Source of the DNA: Pseudomonadota bacterium
Lineage (GTDB): Bacteria; Pseudomonadota; Gammaproteobacteria; Xanthomonadales; Wenzhouxiangellaceae
Reading direction: 5' to 3'
Length of the DNA stretch: 64,000 bases
Assembly (NCBI GenBank): GCA_013285445.1
Contig: CP053448.1
Location: 868,001 to 932,000, forward strand
Shown: one piece after another, positions 33,070 through 42,155 of the stretch
Layout of the letters: the number at the start of each line of letters is the position of its first letter
Position numbering within the stretch: the first letter of the stretch is position 1
The notes under the pieces: model-generated
Database searches by the model: none
Seen by the model: only the letters and a program-made list of their open reading frames with translations
What the model was told of the DNA's origin: nothing
Program-made: the position numbers and the translations under genes

Positions 33070-34545
33070 ATGTTCGAAACAGAACCCGCCAGAACTGCAC
33101 TACTGCTGACCGCCGCCGGGCTGCTGCTGGTGCTCAGCGTCCTGTTCAGCCGACCCTCGGAACGAATCGGTATTCCGGTGGTTCTGGTGTTCCTGCTCAT
33201 CGGCCTGCTGGTTGGATCCTACCTGCCGGAACACTTCGTCGATTTCGATCTGGCCTTCCGGGTTGGCACCGTCGGCCTGGTGCTGATCCTTTTCGATGGC
33301 GGCCTGAACACGCCGTTTCGACAGGTTCGCCAGTACCTGGCGCCGGCCTCCATACTTGCCACCCTGGGCGTGGCCGGAACCGCGCTGCTGGTGGCGGTTG
33401 CCGCCTGGCTGCTGGGACTGGGCTGGATGGCAGCCCTGCTGCTTGGCGCCATCGTTTCCTCGACCGATGCAGCCGCCGTGTTTTCCTCGTTACGCGGTTC
33501 GGGGGTGCAATTGCGACGGCGGGTCGGCGCAACCCTGGAGCTGGAATCCGGCCTCAACGACCCCATGGCCGTCATCCTGACCCTGACGCTGACGACTCAA
33601 CTGCTGGGCGCCGAAACCTTTGCCGTCCTGCCCTTCCTCGGCGATGTGGCATTGCAACTGACCATCGGCCTGGCTGCGGGCCTGATCACCGGCTGGCTGG
33701 GCAGCGAGTTGCTGGCCCGAATACGAGTGCCGGCAGCCGGACTTTACCCGGCCCTAACTCTGGCGCTGGCGTTGCTGGCCTTTGGCATGCCCACACTGTT
33801 TTTGGGCTCGGGGTTTCTGGCGGTCTACGTGGCTGCGTTGATGCTCGGCAACCAGCGGCTACCCTATCGTTCGGGCATTTTGCGTGTTCATGATGCCATG
33901 GCCTGGCTGGCCCAGATCTCGATGTTCCTGGTGCTGGGACTGCTGGCCGTACCCGAGATTCTGGCCCGGTCCAGCCTGCAGGGATTGACCCTGGCCCTGG
34001 TGCTGGCCATGATTGCCCGCCCGGTGATGGTGCTGCTGTGTCTGCTGCCGTTTCGCTACAAGGCAACCGAGTCCGGGTTCATTTCCTGGGTCGGGCTGCG
34101 GGGTGCGGTACCCATCCTGCTGGCCACTTATCCGGTTCTGGCCGGCGTCGAGGGGGCTTACCAACTGTTTCATCTGGTGTTTTTCGTGGTCGTGGTCAAT
34201 GCCCTGATTCCCGGGGCGACCATTCGCTGGGCCGTGTGGCTGTTCGGCGTGGAACGGGCCGGTCTCGACCGACCCAGCCCGGTGCTGGAGATCAATGCCA
34301 TCGAGTCGCTACCGGTACAGATCATTTCCTTCCGGCTTGAGCCGGCCGCCCTGGCCACCGGCAACCGGGCCGGCGCGCTGCCGCTGCCCGAGGGCGCCGA
34401 CATTCTCCTGCTCGTTCGCGGCGATCAGGTATTGCCGGTCGACCGGGACACGGTCCTTCAGGCCAATGACCACGTTCATGTCATGGTCAGGCCGGATGAC
34501 AAACGTGGCGTCGAATTGCTGTTCGGATTGCGTGAGGAAGATTGA
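33070..34545 (+). CDS. potassium/proton antiporter, CvrA/NhaP2-like (CPA1)
   Basis: A 491-residue inner-membrane antiporter. Twelve or so hydrophobic helices span residues 8-385, including the CPA motifs 'GTVGLVLILFDGGLNTPFRQ', 'LLLGAIVSSTDAAAVFSSLR' and 'LELESGLNDPMAVILTLTLT', whose Asp pair ('GLNDP', 'SSTDAA') marks the transport site. The C-terminal cytosolic part (residues 400-488, 'EGADILLLVRGDQVLPVDRD', 'ANDHVHVMVRPDD') is a TrkA_C-like regulatory domain. This layout is that of CvrA/NhaP2, which exports K+ (or Na+) to control volume and pH. It is full length. Downstream at 34631 foreign duplicated sequence begins. Confidence 0.88.
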   Translation: MFETEPARTALLLTAAGLLLVLSVLFSRPSERIGIPVVLVFLLIGLLVGSYLPEHFVDFDLAFRVGTVGLVLILFDGGLNTPFRQVRQYLAPASILATLGVAGTALLVAVAAWLLGLGWMAALLLGAIVSSTDAAAVFSSLRGSGVQLRRRVGATLELESGLNDPMAVILTLTLTTQLLGAETFAVLPFLGDVALQLTIGLAAGLITGWLGSELLARIRVPAAGLYPALTLALALLAFGMPTLFLGSGFLAVYVAALMLGNQRLPYRSGILRVHDAMAWLAQISMFLVLGLLAVPEILARSSLQGLTLALVLAMIARPVMVLLCLLPFRYKATESGFISWVGLRGAVPILLATYPVLAGVEGAYQLFHLVFFVVVVNALIPGATIRWAVWLFGVERAGLDRPSPVLEINAIESLPVQIISFRLEPAALATGNRAGALPLPEGADILLLVRGDQVLPVDRDTVLQANDHVHVMVRPDDKRGVELLFGLREED

Positions 34546-34630
34546 AGCCGGCTGCTCAGGAACCGGAGGCCCGGCAGGCCAGGTCATGAAGGATCGCGGC
34601 GGTTGCGCCCCAATTCATCGACATCATGTC

Positions 34631-34889
34631 GTCGATGAGCCCCGCCCAGCGCCGGCGCCACCTGGCCGAAGACGGTTTTCTTCAGGTGGCGTTCCGGGCG
34701 GCCATGGCCCGGTCGTGGATGCTGAGTTTCCTGCTGCTGGTGATCTTGCAGGCCCTGGACAAGCTGCTGCTCGGGCGGCTTCCGGAAATGCCGCTGGAAA
34801 TCGTCATCCAGGGCGTTCTGGCCATCATGCTGCTGCTGTTCAGCATTGCCTTTGTGTCCTTTACGCATACGGGCAGCAGCGATGAGTGA
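34631..34889 (+). pseudogene. membrane protein of the membrane/XRE pair, 5'-truncated copy
   Basis: The last 85 codons of the gene at 21932-22405 ('SMSPAQRRRHLAEDGFLQVA' onward, helices 3 and 4). The first 70 residues, the promoter and the palindrome are missing. An ATG at 34626 could give a short product, but half the membrane helices are gone. Confidence 0.8.
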
Positions 34890-35094
34890 CGAACTGGGCA
34901 ACAGGATCCGGGTTTTCCGCGCCGAACACAGGCTCAGCCAGGCCGAGCTGGCCGAAGCGATCGGTGTATCCCGCAAGACCATCAGCACTATCGAGGTGGG
35001 ACGGTTCGTGCCGTCGACCGCCATTGCGCTGAAAATTGCGCGCTACTTCGAGGTGCCGCTGGAGGACGTGTTCTTTCTCAACGACGCAAGCTGA
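34882..35094 (+). CDS. XRE-family transcriptional regulator (YozG-like), copy 2
   Basis: A 70-residue helix-turn-helix protein, one residue different from copy 1 ('PSTAIALKIAR'). It has lost the upstream palindrome that probably controls copy 1, so it may be unregulated, or silent for lack of a promoter. If expressed it would recognise the copy-1 operator. Confidence 0.82.
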   Translation: MSDELGNRIRVFRAEHRLSQAELAEAIGVSRKTISTIEVGRFVPSTAIALKIARYFEVPLEDVFFLNDAS

Positions 35095-35390
35095 GCGCCG
35101 CCAAAGCACAGACAAAAAAAGCCGGCGGCGTGGCTGGCCGTCAGTTTCTCAACCGCCTCGGCTGGCGATCAAGGTGCGACCGGGTCGTCATCGGGCGCAC
35201 CCGGATCGAGGGCAACCTGAGCAGTCGTTTAGAGGGCAGAATCACCGGTGTACCGGCCCTACACGGTCCAGGCTTGCTAAAGGGTCTGTGGGTTCTGACC
35301 GCCTGTCGCGGCGCCGTGATAGTGAATCGCCGCGCTTTACGCTTCATACGGTGACGCCAACAAGCGCGGCGTGGCCGCGGACAACCCAAC

Positions 35391-38300
35391 ATGATTCTTT
35401 TCCGATCCCATACTGGAACCGATAAGCCGTTTTATCTTGCCGCGCTTATCTTCTGCGCCACCATCGGCCCGGCCACTGCTGCAACGTTCACCGTCACCAA
35501 CGCCGGTGACGCCGGCACCGGCTCGCTCCGGCAGGCCATCCTGGAGGCCAACGCTGCGCCCGGTGCCGACCTGATCGCTTTCGCCATTCCGGGCGCGGGG
35601 CCGCACCAGATCCTGCCGACCTCGCCCCTGCCGGCGGTGACCGATCCGGTGGTCATCGACGCGCTGACCCAGTCCGGCGCCGACTGCTCGAGCTGGCCGC
35701 CAACCCTGCAGGTTGAGCTCGATGGCACTAACCTGACCGGGGTCATCTACGGGTTGCGGCTCTCAGGCGGAGCCTCGACCGTGCGCGGGCTGGTCATCAA
35801 CAGCTTCCGCGACGCTTCCAACGACGCTGCCGGCATCCTGATCGACTCCGACGGAAATACGGTCGAGTGCAGTTTCATCGGCACCGACCCTGCTGGCGCC
35901 TCTGGCGGTTTTGCCCTGCGCAACGAGTTCGGAATCGTCATCGACGGCGCGGCCGACAATCTCATCGGCGGCACGACGCCAGCTGCCCGCAACCTGATCT
36001 CCAACAGCGATGAAGACGGGGTGCGCCTACGCAACGGCGCCACGGGCAACCTTGTCTCGGGCAACTACATCGGCACAAACGCGGCAGGCGACGGCTCCAT
36101 CGAAAACGGCAACTCCGGCGTCTATGTCCTGGGGGCACCGGGGAACCTCATCGGCGGGGACGATCGTGACGCTGGCGTGTGCAACAACTCATGCAACCTG
36201 ATCTCGGGGAACGACGACAACGGCATCGAGATCTACGAAGACGGCGGCGACGACACGGTGATCCAGGGCAACTTCATCGGTGTCGATATCAGCGGTGCGG
36301 TCGCCCTGCCCAACGAGGACGACGGCATCATGATCGATCTGGGAATAGGGACGGTCGGGCACGGCGGCCACCTGGTGGGGGGAGCAACCGGTGCCGGCGT
36401 GTGCAGCGGCCCCTGCAATCTCATCTCCGGCAACGACGAGCACGCCATCCGTGTGGACGACACAATCCTGCGCGACGTGACCATCCAGGGCAACTTCATT
36501 GGCACCAATGCGACGGGCGACGCCGCCGTCCCGAACGGCGACGGCGGCCTGAAGATCGACGGAAACGACCACCTCATCGGCGGCGCGGCACCTGGCCTTG
36601 GCAATCTGATCTCGGGCAACGGCGACATCGGCGTCGAGCTTCAGGGCATCGGCATCGTCGCGCAGGGCAATCTTATCGGCACCGCCATCGATGGGATGAC
36701 GCCGCTTGGCAACTCGGATTCCGGGGTGCGCGTGTCCGAGTCCGGCCACCTCGTCGGTGGCACGGGCGCCGGCGAGGGGAACATCATCGCCTACAACCTC
36801 AAGGACGGCATCGGTCACACGCGGAACATCGGCGCGCCGTCGAACGCCCGCAATTCGTTTCTCGGTAACTCCATCCACGCCAATGGCCTGCTCGGCATCG
36901 ATCTTGGCCTCAACGGCCCGACCGGCAACGACACGGGCGACGGCGATACGGGCGAGAACGATCTGCAAAATTTTCCGGTACTCGACGACATTCCGACGAC
37001 CACCGGCTCGGGCACGACGAGCGTGAGCGGCAGCCTGAACTCGCTTTCCAACACCGACTTTCGGCTCGAGTTTTTCGCCACCGAAGCCTGCGACCCGTCA
37101 GGCTTCGGCGAGGCCCGCACGCTCATCGGCACGAGCACGGTCACGACCAATGGCAGCGGCGATGCGATCTTCGACGAGACCTTCGTCACCACCGGCGTTC
37201 CTGCCGGCTGGGTCGTGACTTCCACGGCGACGCGCTTGGGCCTGGGCGGCGAACCGCTCGACACCAGCGAGCTGTCGCAATGCGCGCCGCTCTCGGGCAG
37301 CCCTGTCGTCACGACGACTGCGGAGGATGGCCCCGGCTCGCTGGCCGCGGCAATCGGGTTCGCGAACACCAGCAACGGCACGGACGTGATTTCCTTCGAC
37401 ATAGACGCGGCCAGCGACCCGAACTGCAACGTGAGCACCGGCGTGTGCATCCTGCAGGGCTTTCAACCGCCGACGATCACCAGCACGGTGATCGTCGATG
37501 GCCTGACCCAGCCGGGCGCGTCGTGCAACGCCTGGCCGCCGACGCTGAAGATCCAGATCGAGGGGCGATTGATTCTGGAGGGCAACGCCAGCCTGGTGCG
37601 CGGCATCTCGGTGTTCGCCATCTCTCTGGACGGCACCAACCACACGGTGCGCTGCAGCTTCGTTGGCACGGAGGCCACCGGCACCGCGCCGATCCCCGAC
37701 TTCGGAGGCGGCGTGTTCACGGTCAATGGGTCGGGCCACATGATCGGTGGCGTCTCCGAGACCGACCGCAACCTGATCTCCGGCCACACGAGCGTTGGCA
37801 TGCGGATCAGTTCGTCGGGGAGCGTGGTGCAGGGCAACTTCATCGGCACCGACGTCACCGGCATGAACAGCCTGCCCAACGCATTCCGAGGGGTTCAGAT
37901 CGTGTCTGCAATCGGGGGCGCGGCGGGTGCAATCACGTTCGGCGGCTCCGAGGGAACGACCCCGGGCGGACCCTGTACCGGCGCCTGCAACCTGGTCTCG
38001 GGCAACGGCAACACGGCCATCGAGATCACGAGCGTGTCGGGCGTGACTGTTGCCGGCAACCTCGTCGGTACCGACGTGACCGGCGCCGCGCCACTGCCCA
38101 ACCTGGGTACGGGTCTGCTCATCCGCGCCGATGACAACATCGTGGGTGGCATCGACGCGGCAGCCGCCAATAGGATCGCCCACAACGGCGACGTTGGAGT
38201 GATCGTGCGCAGCGGCGCCATGGACGGTATTGGCAACCGCATATTGCGCAACATCGTGCACTCGAACGCCGGGCCCGGTATCGACCTGGGCGACGACGGT

Positions 38301-38717
38301 ATGACCGCGAATGATCCCGGCGATGCGGACGAGGGAGCCAACCGGCTGCAAAACACACCCGAGATCCTGTCGGTGACGGGCGACGACGCGTCCACGCTGG
38401 CGATCGCTTACTTGGTGCCATCGGACACTGGCAATTCAGCCTATCCGCTGCGCATCGAGTTCTTCCTCGCCGACGCGGACGGAGAGGAAGGCGCAAGGTT
38501 TCTCGGCGCGGACAGCTACGCCGCCGGCGAGGCTGGGCAGCAGGGCACGGTGATGTTCAGCCCGGTCTCGGCGGTTCAGGACGGCGATCTGGTGCTGGCC
38601 ACGGCCACCGACGCCGACGGCAACACCAGCGAGTTCTCCGGCGCAGTGGCCTCGGTCGGCGGTGCTGCCCCCCAAACGATCTTCGCCGACCGCTTCGAGG
38701 GCGCAGCGCGGCGTTAG
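35391..38717 (+). CDS. secreted right-handed beta-helix protein with C-terminal 'IFADRFEG' tail
   Basis: A 1,108-residue exported protein. Signal peptide ('FYLAALIFCATIGPATAA'), then 'ATFTVTNAGDAGTGSLRQAI', a start common in CSLREA/parallel beta-helix surface proteins. Two large blocks follow (residues 25-540 and 640-1,020), each made of helix rungs with recurring 'NLIGGTTPAARNLIS', 'GNxIGTNATGD' and 'GNGDIGVEL'-type motifs; the second block restarts with 'VVTTTAEDGPGSLAAAIGFA', so the protein is an internal tandem duplication. The C-terminus is 'PQTIFADRFEGAARR'. The binding target is unknown; polysaccharide or host-surface interaction would fit the fold. A cut copy of the start is at 22907. 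Confidence 0.85.
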   Translation: MILFRSHTGTDKPFYLAALIFCATIGPATAATFTVTNAGDAGTGSLRQAILEANAAPGADLIAFAIPGAGPHQILPTSPLPAVTDPVVIDALTQSGADCSSWPPTLQVELDGTNLTGVIYGLRLSGGASTVRGLVINSFRDASNDAAGILIDSDGNTVECSFIGTDPAGASGGFALRNEFGIVIDGAADNLIGGTTPAARNLISNSDEDGVRLRNGATGNLVSGNYIGTNAAGDGSIENGNSGVYVLGAPGNLIGGDDRDAGVCNNSCNLISGNDDNGIEIYEDGGDDTVIQGNFIGVDISGAVALPNEDDGIMIDLGIGTVGHGGHLVGGATGAGVCSGPCNLISGNDEHAIRVDDTILRDVTIQGNFIGTNATGDAAVPNGDGGLKIDGNDHLIGGAAPGLGNLISGNGDIGVELQGIGIVAQGNLIGTAIDGMTPLGNSDSGVRVSESGHLVGGTGAGEGNIIAYNLKDGIGHTRNIGAPSNARNSFLGNSIHANGLLGIDLGLNGPTGNDTGDGDTGENDLQNFPVLDDIPTTTGSGTTSVSGSLNSLSNTDFRLEFFATEACDPSGFGEARTLIGTSTVTTNGSGDAIFDETFVTTGVPAGWVVTSTATRLGLGGEPLDTSELSQCAPLSGSPVVTTTAEDGPGSLAAAIGFANTSNGTDVISFDIDAASDPNCNVSTGVCILQGFQPPTITSTVIVDGLTQPGASCNAWPPTLKIQIEGRLILEGNASLVRGISVFAISLDGTNHTVRCSFVGTEATGTAPIPDFGGGVFTVNGSGHMIGGVSETDRNLISGHTSVGMRISSSGSVVQGNFIGTDVTGMNSLPNAFRGVQIVSAIGGAAGAITFGGSEGTTPGGPCTGACNLVSGNGNTAIEITSVSGVTVAGNLVGTDVTGAAPLPNLGTGLLIRADDNIVGGIDAAAANRIAHNGDVGVIVRSGAMDGIGNRILRNIVHSNAGPGIDLGDDGMTANDPGDADEGANRLQNTPEILSVTGDDASTLAIAYLVPSDTGNSAYPLRIEFFLADADGEEGARFLGADSYAAGEAGQQGTVMFSPVSAVQDGDLVLATATDADGNTSEFSGAVASVGGAAPQTIFADRFEGAARR

Positions 38718-38841
38718 GTCGAGCTCGGTAGATCGCGGGAACAGAGGCCACTAAGCTGTGACAAGGCCTGCTGAGGAGTCTGTTGGTTGTTCAGAGGCTC
38801 CTTAGGCAATGCCACTCACTTTTTTTTCTTGGGAGACTGCT

Positions 38842-39093
38842 ATGGAAGGAATTCTGATCTGGTTGATCGTTGGTGGCGTCGCCGGCTGGCTGGCGGGGCT
38901 GATCGTCAAAGGCGGTGGTCAGGGCATCGTCATCAATATCGTTGTCGGCATCGTCGGCGCGGTCATCGGTGGCTGGCTGTTTGGCCAGCTGGGTGTGGCT
39001 ATCGGCACTGGCATCATCAACAGCATTATCACGGCTGTGATCGGGGCGGTGATCCTGCTGCTCATCATCGGGGTGATCAGAAAAAAGAGCTGA
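38842..39093 (+). CDS. GlsB/YeaQ/YmgE-family stress membrane protein
   Basis: An 83-residue, very hydrophobic Gly-rich protein ('ILIWLIVGGVAGWLAGLIV', 'INIVVGIVGAVIGGWLFGQL', 'ITAVIGAVILLLIIGVIRKK') with three membrane helices, the family's usual size. Members are linked to general stress responses. I chose ATG 38842 (GGGAG upstream) rather than the in-frame codons at 38809. Confidence 0.88.
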   Translation: MEGILIWLIVGGVAGWLAGLIVKGGGQGIVINIVVGIVGAVIGGWLFGQLGVAIGTGIINSIITAVIGAVILLLIIGVIRKKS

Positions 39094-39214
39094 ATCAAGG
39101 TCCGGCGCATTCCCGCACGCAGCTCCTGCAACTAGCTCAAGTGGAGCGTTCGTTTGCACAGCTCACGCGCGACGGCTCCACTCCAGGACTTCGTGCCCTG
39201 TGGGCAAGCCACCC

Positions 39215-39452
39215 GAGCCACTGCACCGCATAGAACGGCTGATGCTCGGCCTCGCCGGCGCCAGTCCATGAAGGCCCCGATGCGATGGTCGAGTGGCCGG
39301 AGTTTCGCGTATTCGGCGGAGCAGTGCTCCCCGATGTAGCTGGAAACGCTTTCAGGGGTGGTGTGTTTGATCAGTCCGGTCAGCTCGCTCAGGCGCCGTG
39401 CGGCCGGCGTGTCCGGCCAGTCGAAGGCCGAAACGGAGTGAAACAGCAGCAA
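39215..39452 (-). pseudogene. exported-protein start, unrecognised and apparently cut
   Basis: The minus-strand frame reads a hydrophobic leader ('LLLFHSVSAFDWPDTPAARR') and 'LSELTGLIKHTTPESVSSYI', 'EYAKLRPLDHRIGAFMDWRR'. This resembles the short N-terminal domain found in front of some periplasmic serine hydrolases and S41 peptidases. After 'DWRRRG' the similarity stops and the frame ends at 39132. Low certainty. Confidence 0.35.
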
Positions 39453-39923
39453 GCAGACGGCAGCGGCAAGAGACGGGTAGACGCGTATGGCAAGCTCCGA
39501 TTCGACACTGGAATGTCTTCAAGACGCGGCAGTGTCCAAAAAGGTTGCAGGCGCAAACTCCAGGACCAGAACCAGCGAAACCGGGTCGCGCGCGATGTTT
39601 CCGTCTGCACGGGTCTTGTGATTCGGTCGGCTGGACATCAGCATCTGCTCAATGTTGGGTGAATTGGCCCGATTCCCCGTGTTGCACGGTTTGCCGGTCG
39701 TCTGTGGATGAATCCAGGCACGGGTTGGCATCCGGCTCATTCCGGTGGATCGGCGGCCTTCAACATCAATGCTTGGGCCGGGACGATTGCCCGGCAGAAG
39801 CAGCGTTCGGTCCCTTTAAGGCGCCGCATTCGAGTTTGTTATCGCTGGTGGCTGCCCCGGCACGAGCCACAAGCCGCCCCGACTGTGACAGACTGATCAT
39901 CCAATTGCCGAACGGGATATTGC
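39453..39923. other. gene-free stretch upstream of the YedI gene
   Basis: No frame on either strand looks coding, and I see no hairpin or repeat worth naming. The right end must contain the promoter of the gene at 39924. Confidence 0.4.
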
Positions 39924-40841
39924 ATGGCCGGAGCAAGCCTACTCAGCCTTCTCGACGACATCGCCACCTTGCTCGATGACGTCTCCGTGATGACCAAGGT
40001 CGCCGCCAAGAAGACCGCGACCCTGGTCGCTGACGATCTGGCAGTCAACGCCGAGCAGGTCACCGGCATCTCTGCCAAGCGTGAGCTGGCGGTCATTTGG
40101 GCGGTTGCCAAGGGTGCGGCGCTCAACAAGGTCATCCTGATCCCGGCCGCGTTGCTGATCAGCGCGTTCATCCCGTGGGCGATCGTGCCGCTGCTGATGC
40201 TCGGCGGTGCCTTTCTTTGCTACGAGGGCGCCCACAAGGTCCACCACAAGCTCTTCCACCGCCAGGCCGACAAGCAGGAGAAGGAGCAGCTGAAGAGGGC
40301 GTTTCGAGATCCCGGGGTCGACCTGGTGGCCTTCGAGAAAAAGAAGATCAAGGGCGCCATTCGCACTGACTTTATTCTGTCGGCCGAGATCATCGTCATC
40401 GCGCTGGGTGCGGTTGCCGCGGCGACGCTGAGTGTTCAGCTCGGCGCATTGATCGCCATCGGCGCGCTCGTGGTCGTGGGCGTGTACGGACTGGTCGCCG
40501 GCATCGTCAAGATCGATGACCTGGGTGTCCATCTGTCGAAGCGTGGTGGCGGGATCGGTCGCTTGGGAGAGTGGCTCATCGGCGCCTCACCGGTGGTGAT
40601 GAAGGGCCTCGGAATTGTGGGCACCATCGCCATGTTTCTGGTCGGCGGCGGCATCTTCTCGCACAACATCCCCCGGATCGAGCATTTCTTCGAGGGTCGG
40701 GCGGCACTGACCGGCCCGCTGGAGCCGGTCACGCTGCTGTTGCTCGATGGACTCCTCGGCGTTGCGATCGGCGCTGTTGTTGTGGCGATCCTTTCGCTCG
40801 GCGCCAGGCTCACGCACAGGGGAGAGAATCCGACGGCCTAG
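39924..40841 (+). CDS. yedI: YedI/DUF808-family inner-membrane protein
   Basis: A 305-residue protein with the family's start 'AGASLLSLLDDIATLLDDVS', 'KKTATLVADDLAVNAEQVTG' and 'SAKRELAVIWAVAKGAALNK', then several membrane helices, 'FLCYEGAHKVHHKLFHRQ', and 'AIRTDFILSAEIIVIALGAV'. Length is normal and the protein is complete; its function is unknown. Its stop codon (TAG, 40839-40841) lies within the terminal repeat of a MITE, so the element entered exactly at the end of the gene. Confidence 0.9.
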   Translation: MAGASLLSLLDDIATLLDDVSVMTKVAAKKTATLVADDLAVNAEQVTGISAKRELAVIWAVAKGAALNKVILIPAALLISAFIPWAIVPLLMLGGAFLCYEGAHKVHHKLFHRQADKQEKEQLKRAFRDPGVDLVAFEKKKIKGAIRTDFILSAEIIVIALGAVAAATLSVQLGALIAIGALVVVGVYGLVAGIVKIDDLGVHLSKRGGGIGRLGEWLIGASPVVMKGLGIVGTIAMFLVGGGIFSHNIPRIEHFFEGRAALTGPLEPVTLLLLDGLLGVAIGAVVVAILSLGARLTHRGENPTA

Positions 40842-41107
40842 TGGGCCATGCGGCTAATTAGGTAACACTCAGAGCCACTGTGCTGGTGCGAATCAAGGCG
40901 CGTTTCGCAGGGAATGGTTGTTCCCTTTCCAAGAAACGCAACGCCGAGTCGCGCCAGCACAGCGGCTTCCGAAGGGCCGCCGCACAAGCGCCGTGGGCGG
41001 CGTTGCACTCGCTTGAATTGGCGACAGCCAGACCTGCGCTCGCGCGCCTTGCCCACAACGCTTGTGCGACGGCTGAGTGTTACCTAATTAGCCGCATGGC
41101 CCACTAG
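40838..41107. mobile_element. MITE-like element with perfect 35-bp terminal inverted repeats
   Basis: Positions 40838-40872 (CTAGTGGGCCATGCGGCTAA...) are the exact reverse complement of 41073-41107. The outer CTAG is self-complementary and probably represents the target (TA or CTAG) duplication. The roughly 200-base interior has no gene. Non-coding DNA between long perfect repeats is the form of a MITE mobilised by a transposase encoded elsewhere. Confidence 0.85.
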
Positions 41108-41169
41108 CACTGAGTTTCTTCCGTCGGAAACCCCCATGGGTTGCGGGTGCCCTGGGTTCCTGAAGCTGT

Positions 41170-41826
41170 TCAGGGCCACTGCTCGTTCAACGTCTCTATT
41201 CGCTGCTCCAGATCCTCAGTGGCGACGGTCAATGCCCCTCTCAATCGTCGAGTGAAATCCGAAATTTCTTGCGGAAGGCTGACATACCAATGAAAGGTTT
41301 CTCGCAGACGTCCGTCGGGGTGATAGAGATAGGTCGAGCCTTCAGAGCTTTGCTGCAAGGTGCGAAGGTGGGCTCGAAGTGCCGTCACGCGATGCTGGAT
41401 GCCGAGAATGGAGGAGTGTCCACCTGCCAGGTTGGCCAATATGCTTTCATCCAGGGCATCGAAATTCTCCGCCATGAAGGCTGATTCCAGGGTCAGGCCA
41501 CGAAAGTCGAAAAATATGGGCTCGATATGAAGCGCCGGTTTTTGTCCCGCGTCAATCGCTGCAATGACCGGCAAAAAGCCCTGCTCCAATTGCTGCTGTT
41601 GAGCTGCAAGTAAGGCATCAAGTACTTTGAACTCGTGAATCAACGTTCTGCAGTATTTGATCTGAATGTGTCTTTCCCGACGCAGCTCCTGCATATCGCT
41701 GAAAACATAAGCCAGATAAACGCCAAGAAACACGATCAGGAATTCCAGAACCAAGGCGCCGACAGCGCGCTTTACCTTGGATTTGCGGAGCAAGTTGGGC
41801 ATGAGAGTCGAGCCTTTCGTTGTCAT
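41170..41826 (-). CDS. membrane-anchored protein of unknown function
   Basis: A 218-residue protein with one N-terminal membrane helix ('GALVLEFLIVFLGVYLAYVF', residues 23-43) and a largely helical, charged remainder ('QELRRERHIQIKYCRTLIHE', 'LLAAQQQQLEQGFLPVIAAI', 'SLPQEISDFTRRLRGAL'). The helix-then-coil layout resembles bacterial DUF-type proteins with a short cytosolic start and periplasmic domain. Start at 41826 or 41802; neither has a strong ribosome site. It is divergent from the beta-propeller gene. Confidence 0.6.
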   Translation of the reverse strand: MTTKGSTLMPNLLRKSKVKRAVGALVLEFLIVFLGVYLAYVFSDMQELRRERHIQIKYCRTLIHEFKVLDALLAAQQQQLEQGFLPVIAAIDAGQKPALHIEPIFFDFRGLTLESAFMAENFDALDESILANLAGGHSSILGIQHRVTALRAHLRTLQQSSEGSTYLYHPDGRLRETFHWYVSLPQEISDFTRRLRGALTVATEDLEQRIETLNEQWP

Positions 41827-42155
41827 AGGTGAGCCGCCGGTAAGCGAAGTACTTCAATCGTCGCAATTGGAATCACATTGACGACATGCATAAGCGCCAG
41901 ATGGGAACGCCTGCCGAAAATACAGGTATTTCCGTGCCGGGGTTTTCCTGGCCAAGCCCGGCATCGGAAATATGGTAGAGCAAATCCCAGGGTGAAGTTC
42001 CAGGGCACCCTGAATTCATGCTGTCATGTGTTGTTCTTCGATGATGCCGGCGACCGGGAGCCTCCCGGTGTAATGACCCATGACAGGCTTGGACCCGTTT
42101 CTGCGCTTTATTGGACATGACGGAATCCAATTGTTCAGAGGACGAGGAGACACCC
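41827..42155. other. intergenic region between divergent genes
   Basis: About 330 bases with no gene seen. It contains small dyads (for example 'ccgggagcctcccgg' at about 42053-42067) and must hold promoters in both directions. Confidence 0.4.

Larger units (their letters stand above)
34631..35809. repeat. 1,179-bp direct duplication, copy 2
   Basis: Gap-free match to 22147-23325. It begins directly after the antiporter region and continues into the complete beta-helix gene. Confidence 0.9.

Noticed and set aside
37098..38351. 417-codon minus-strand frame
   Set aside because: Antisense shadow of the beta-helix repeats.
39519..39740. 73-codon minus-strand ORF
   Set aside because: No ribosome site, signal or recognisable composition; consistent with chance.
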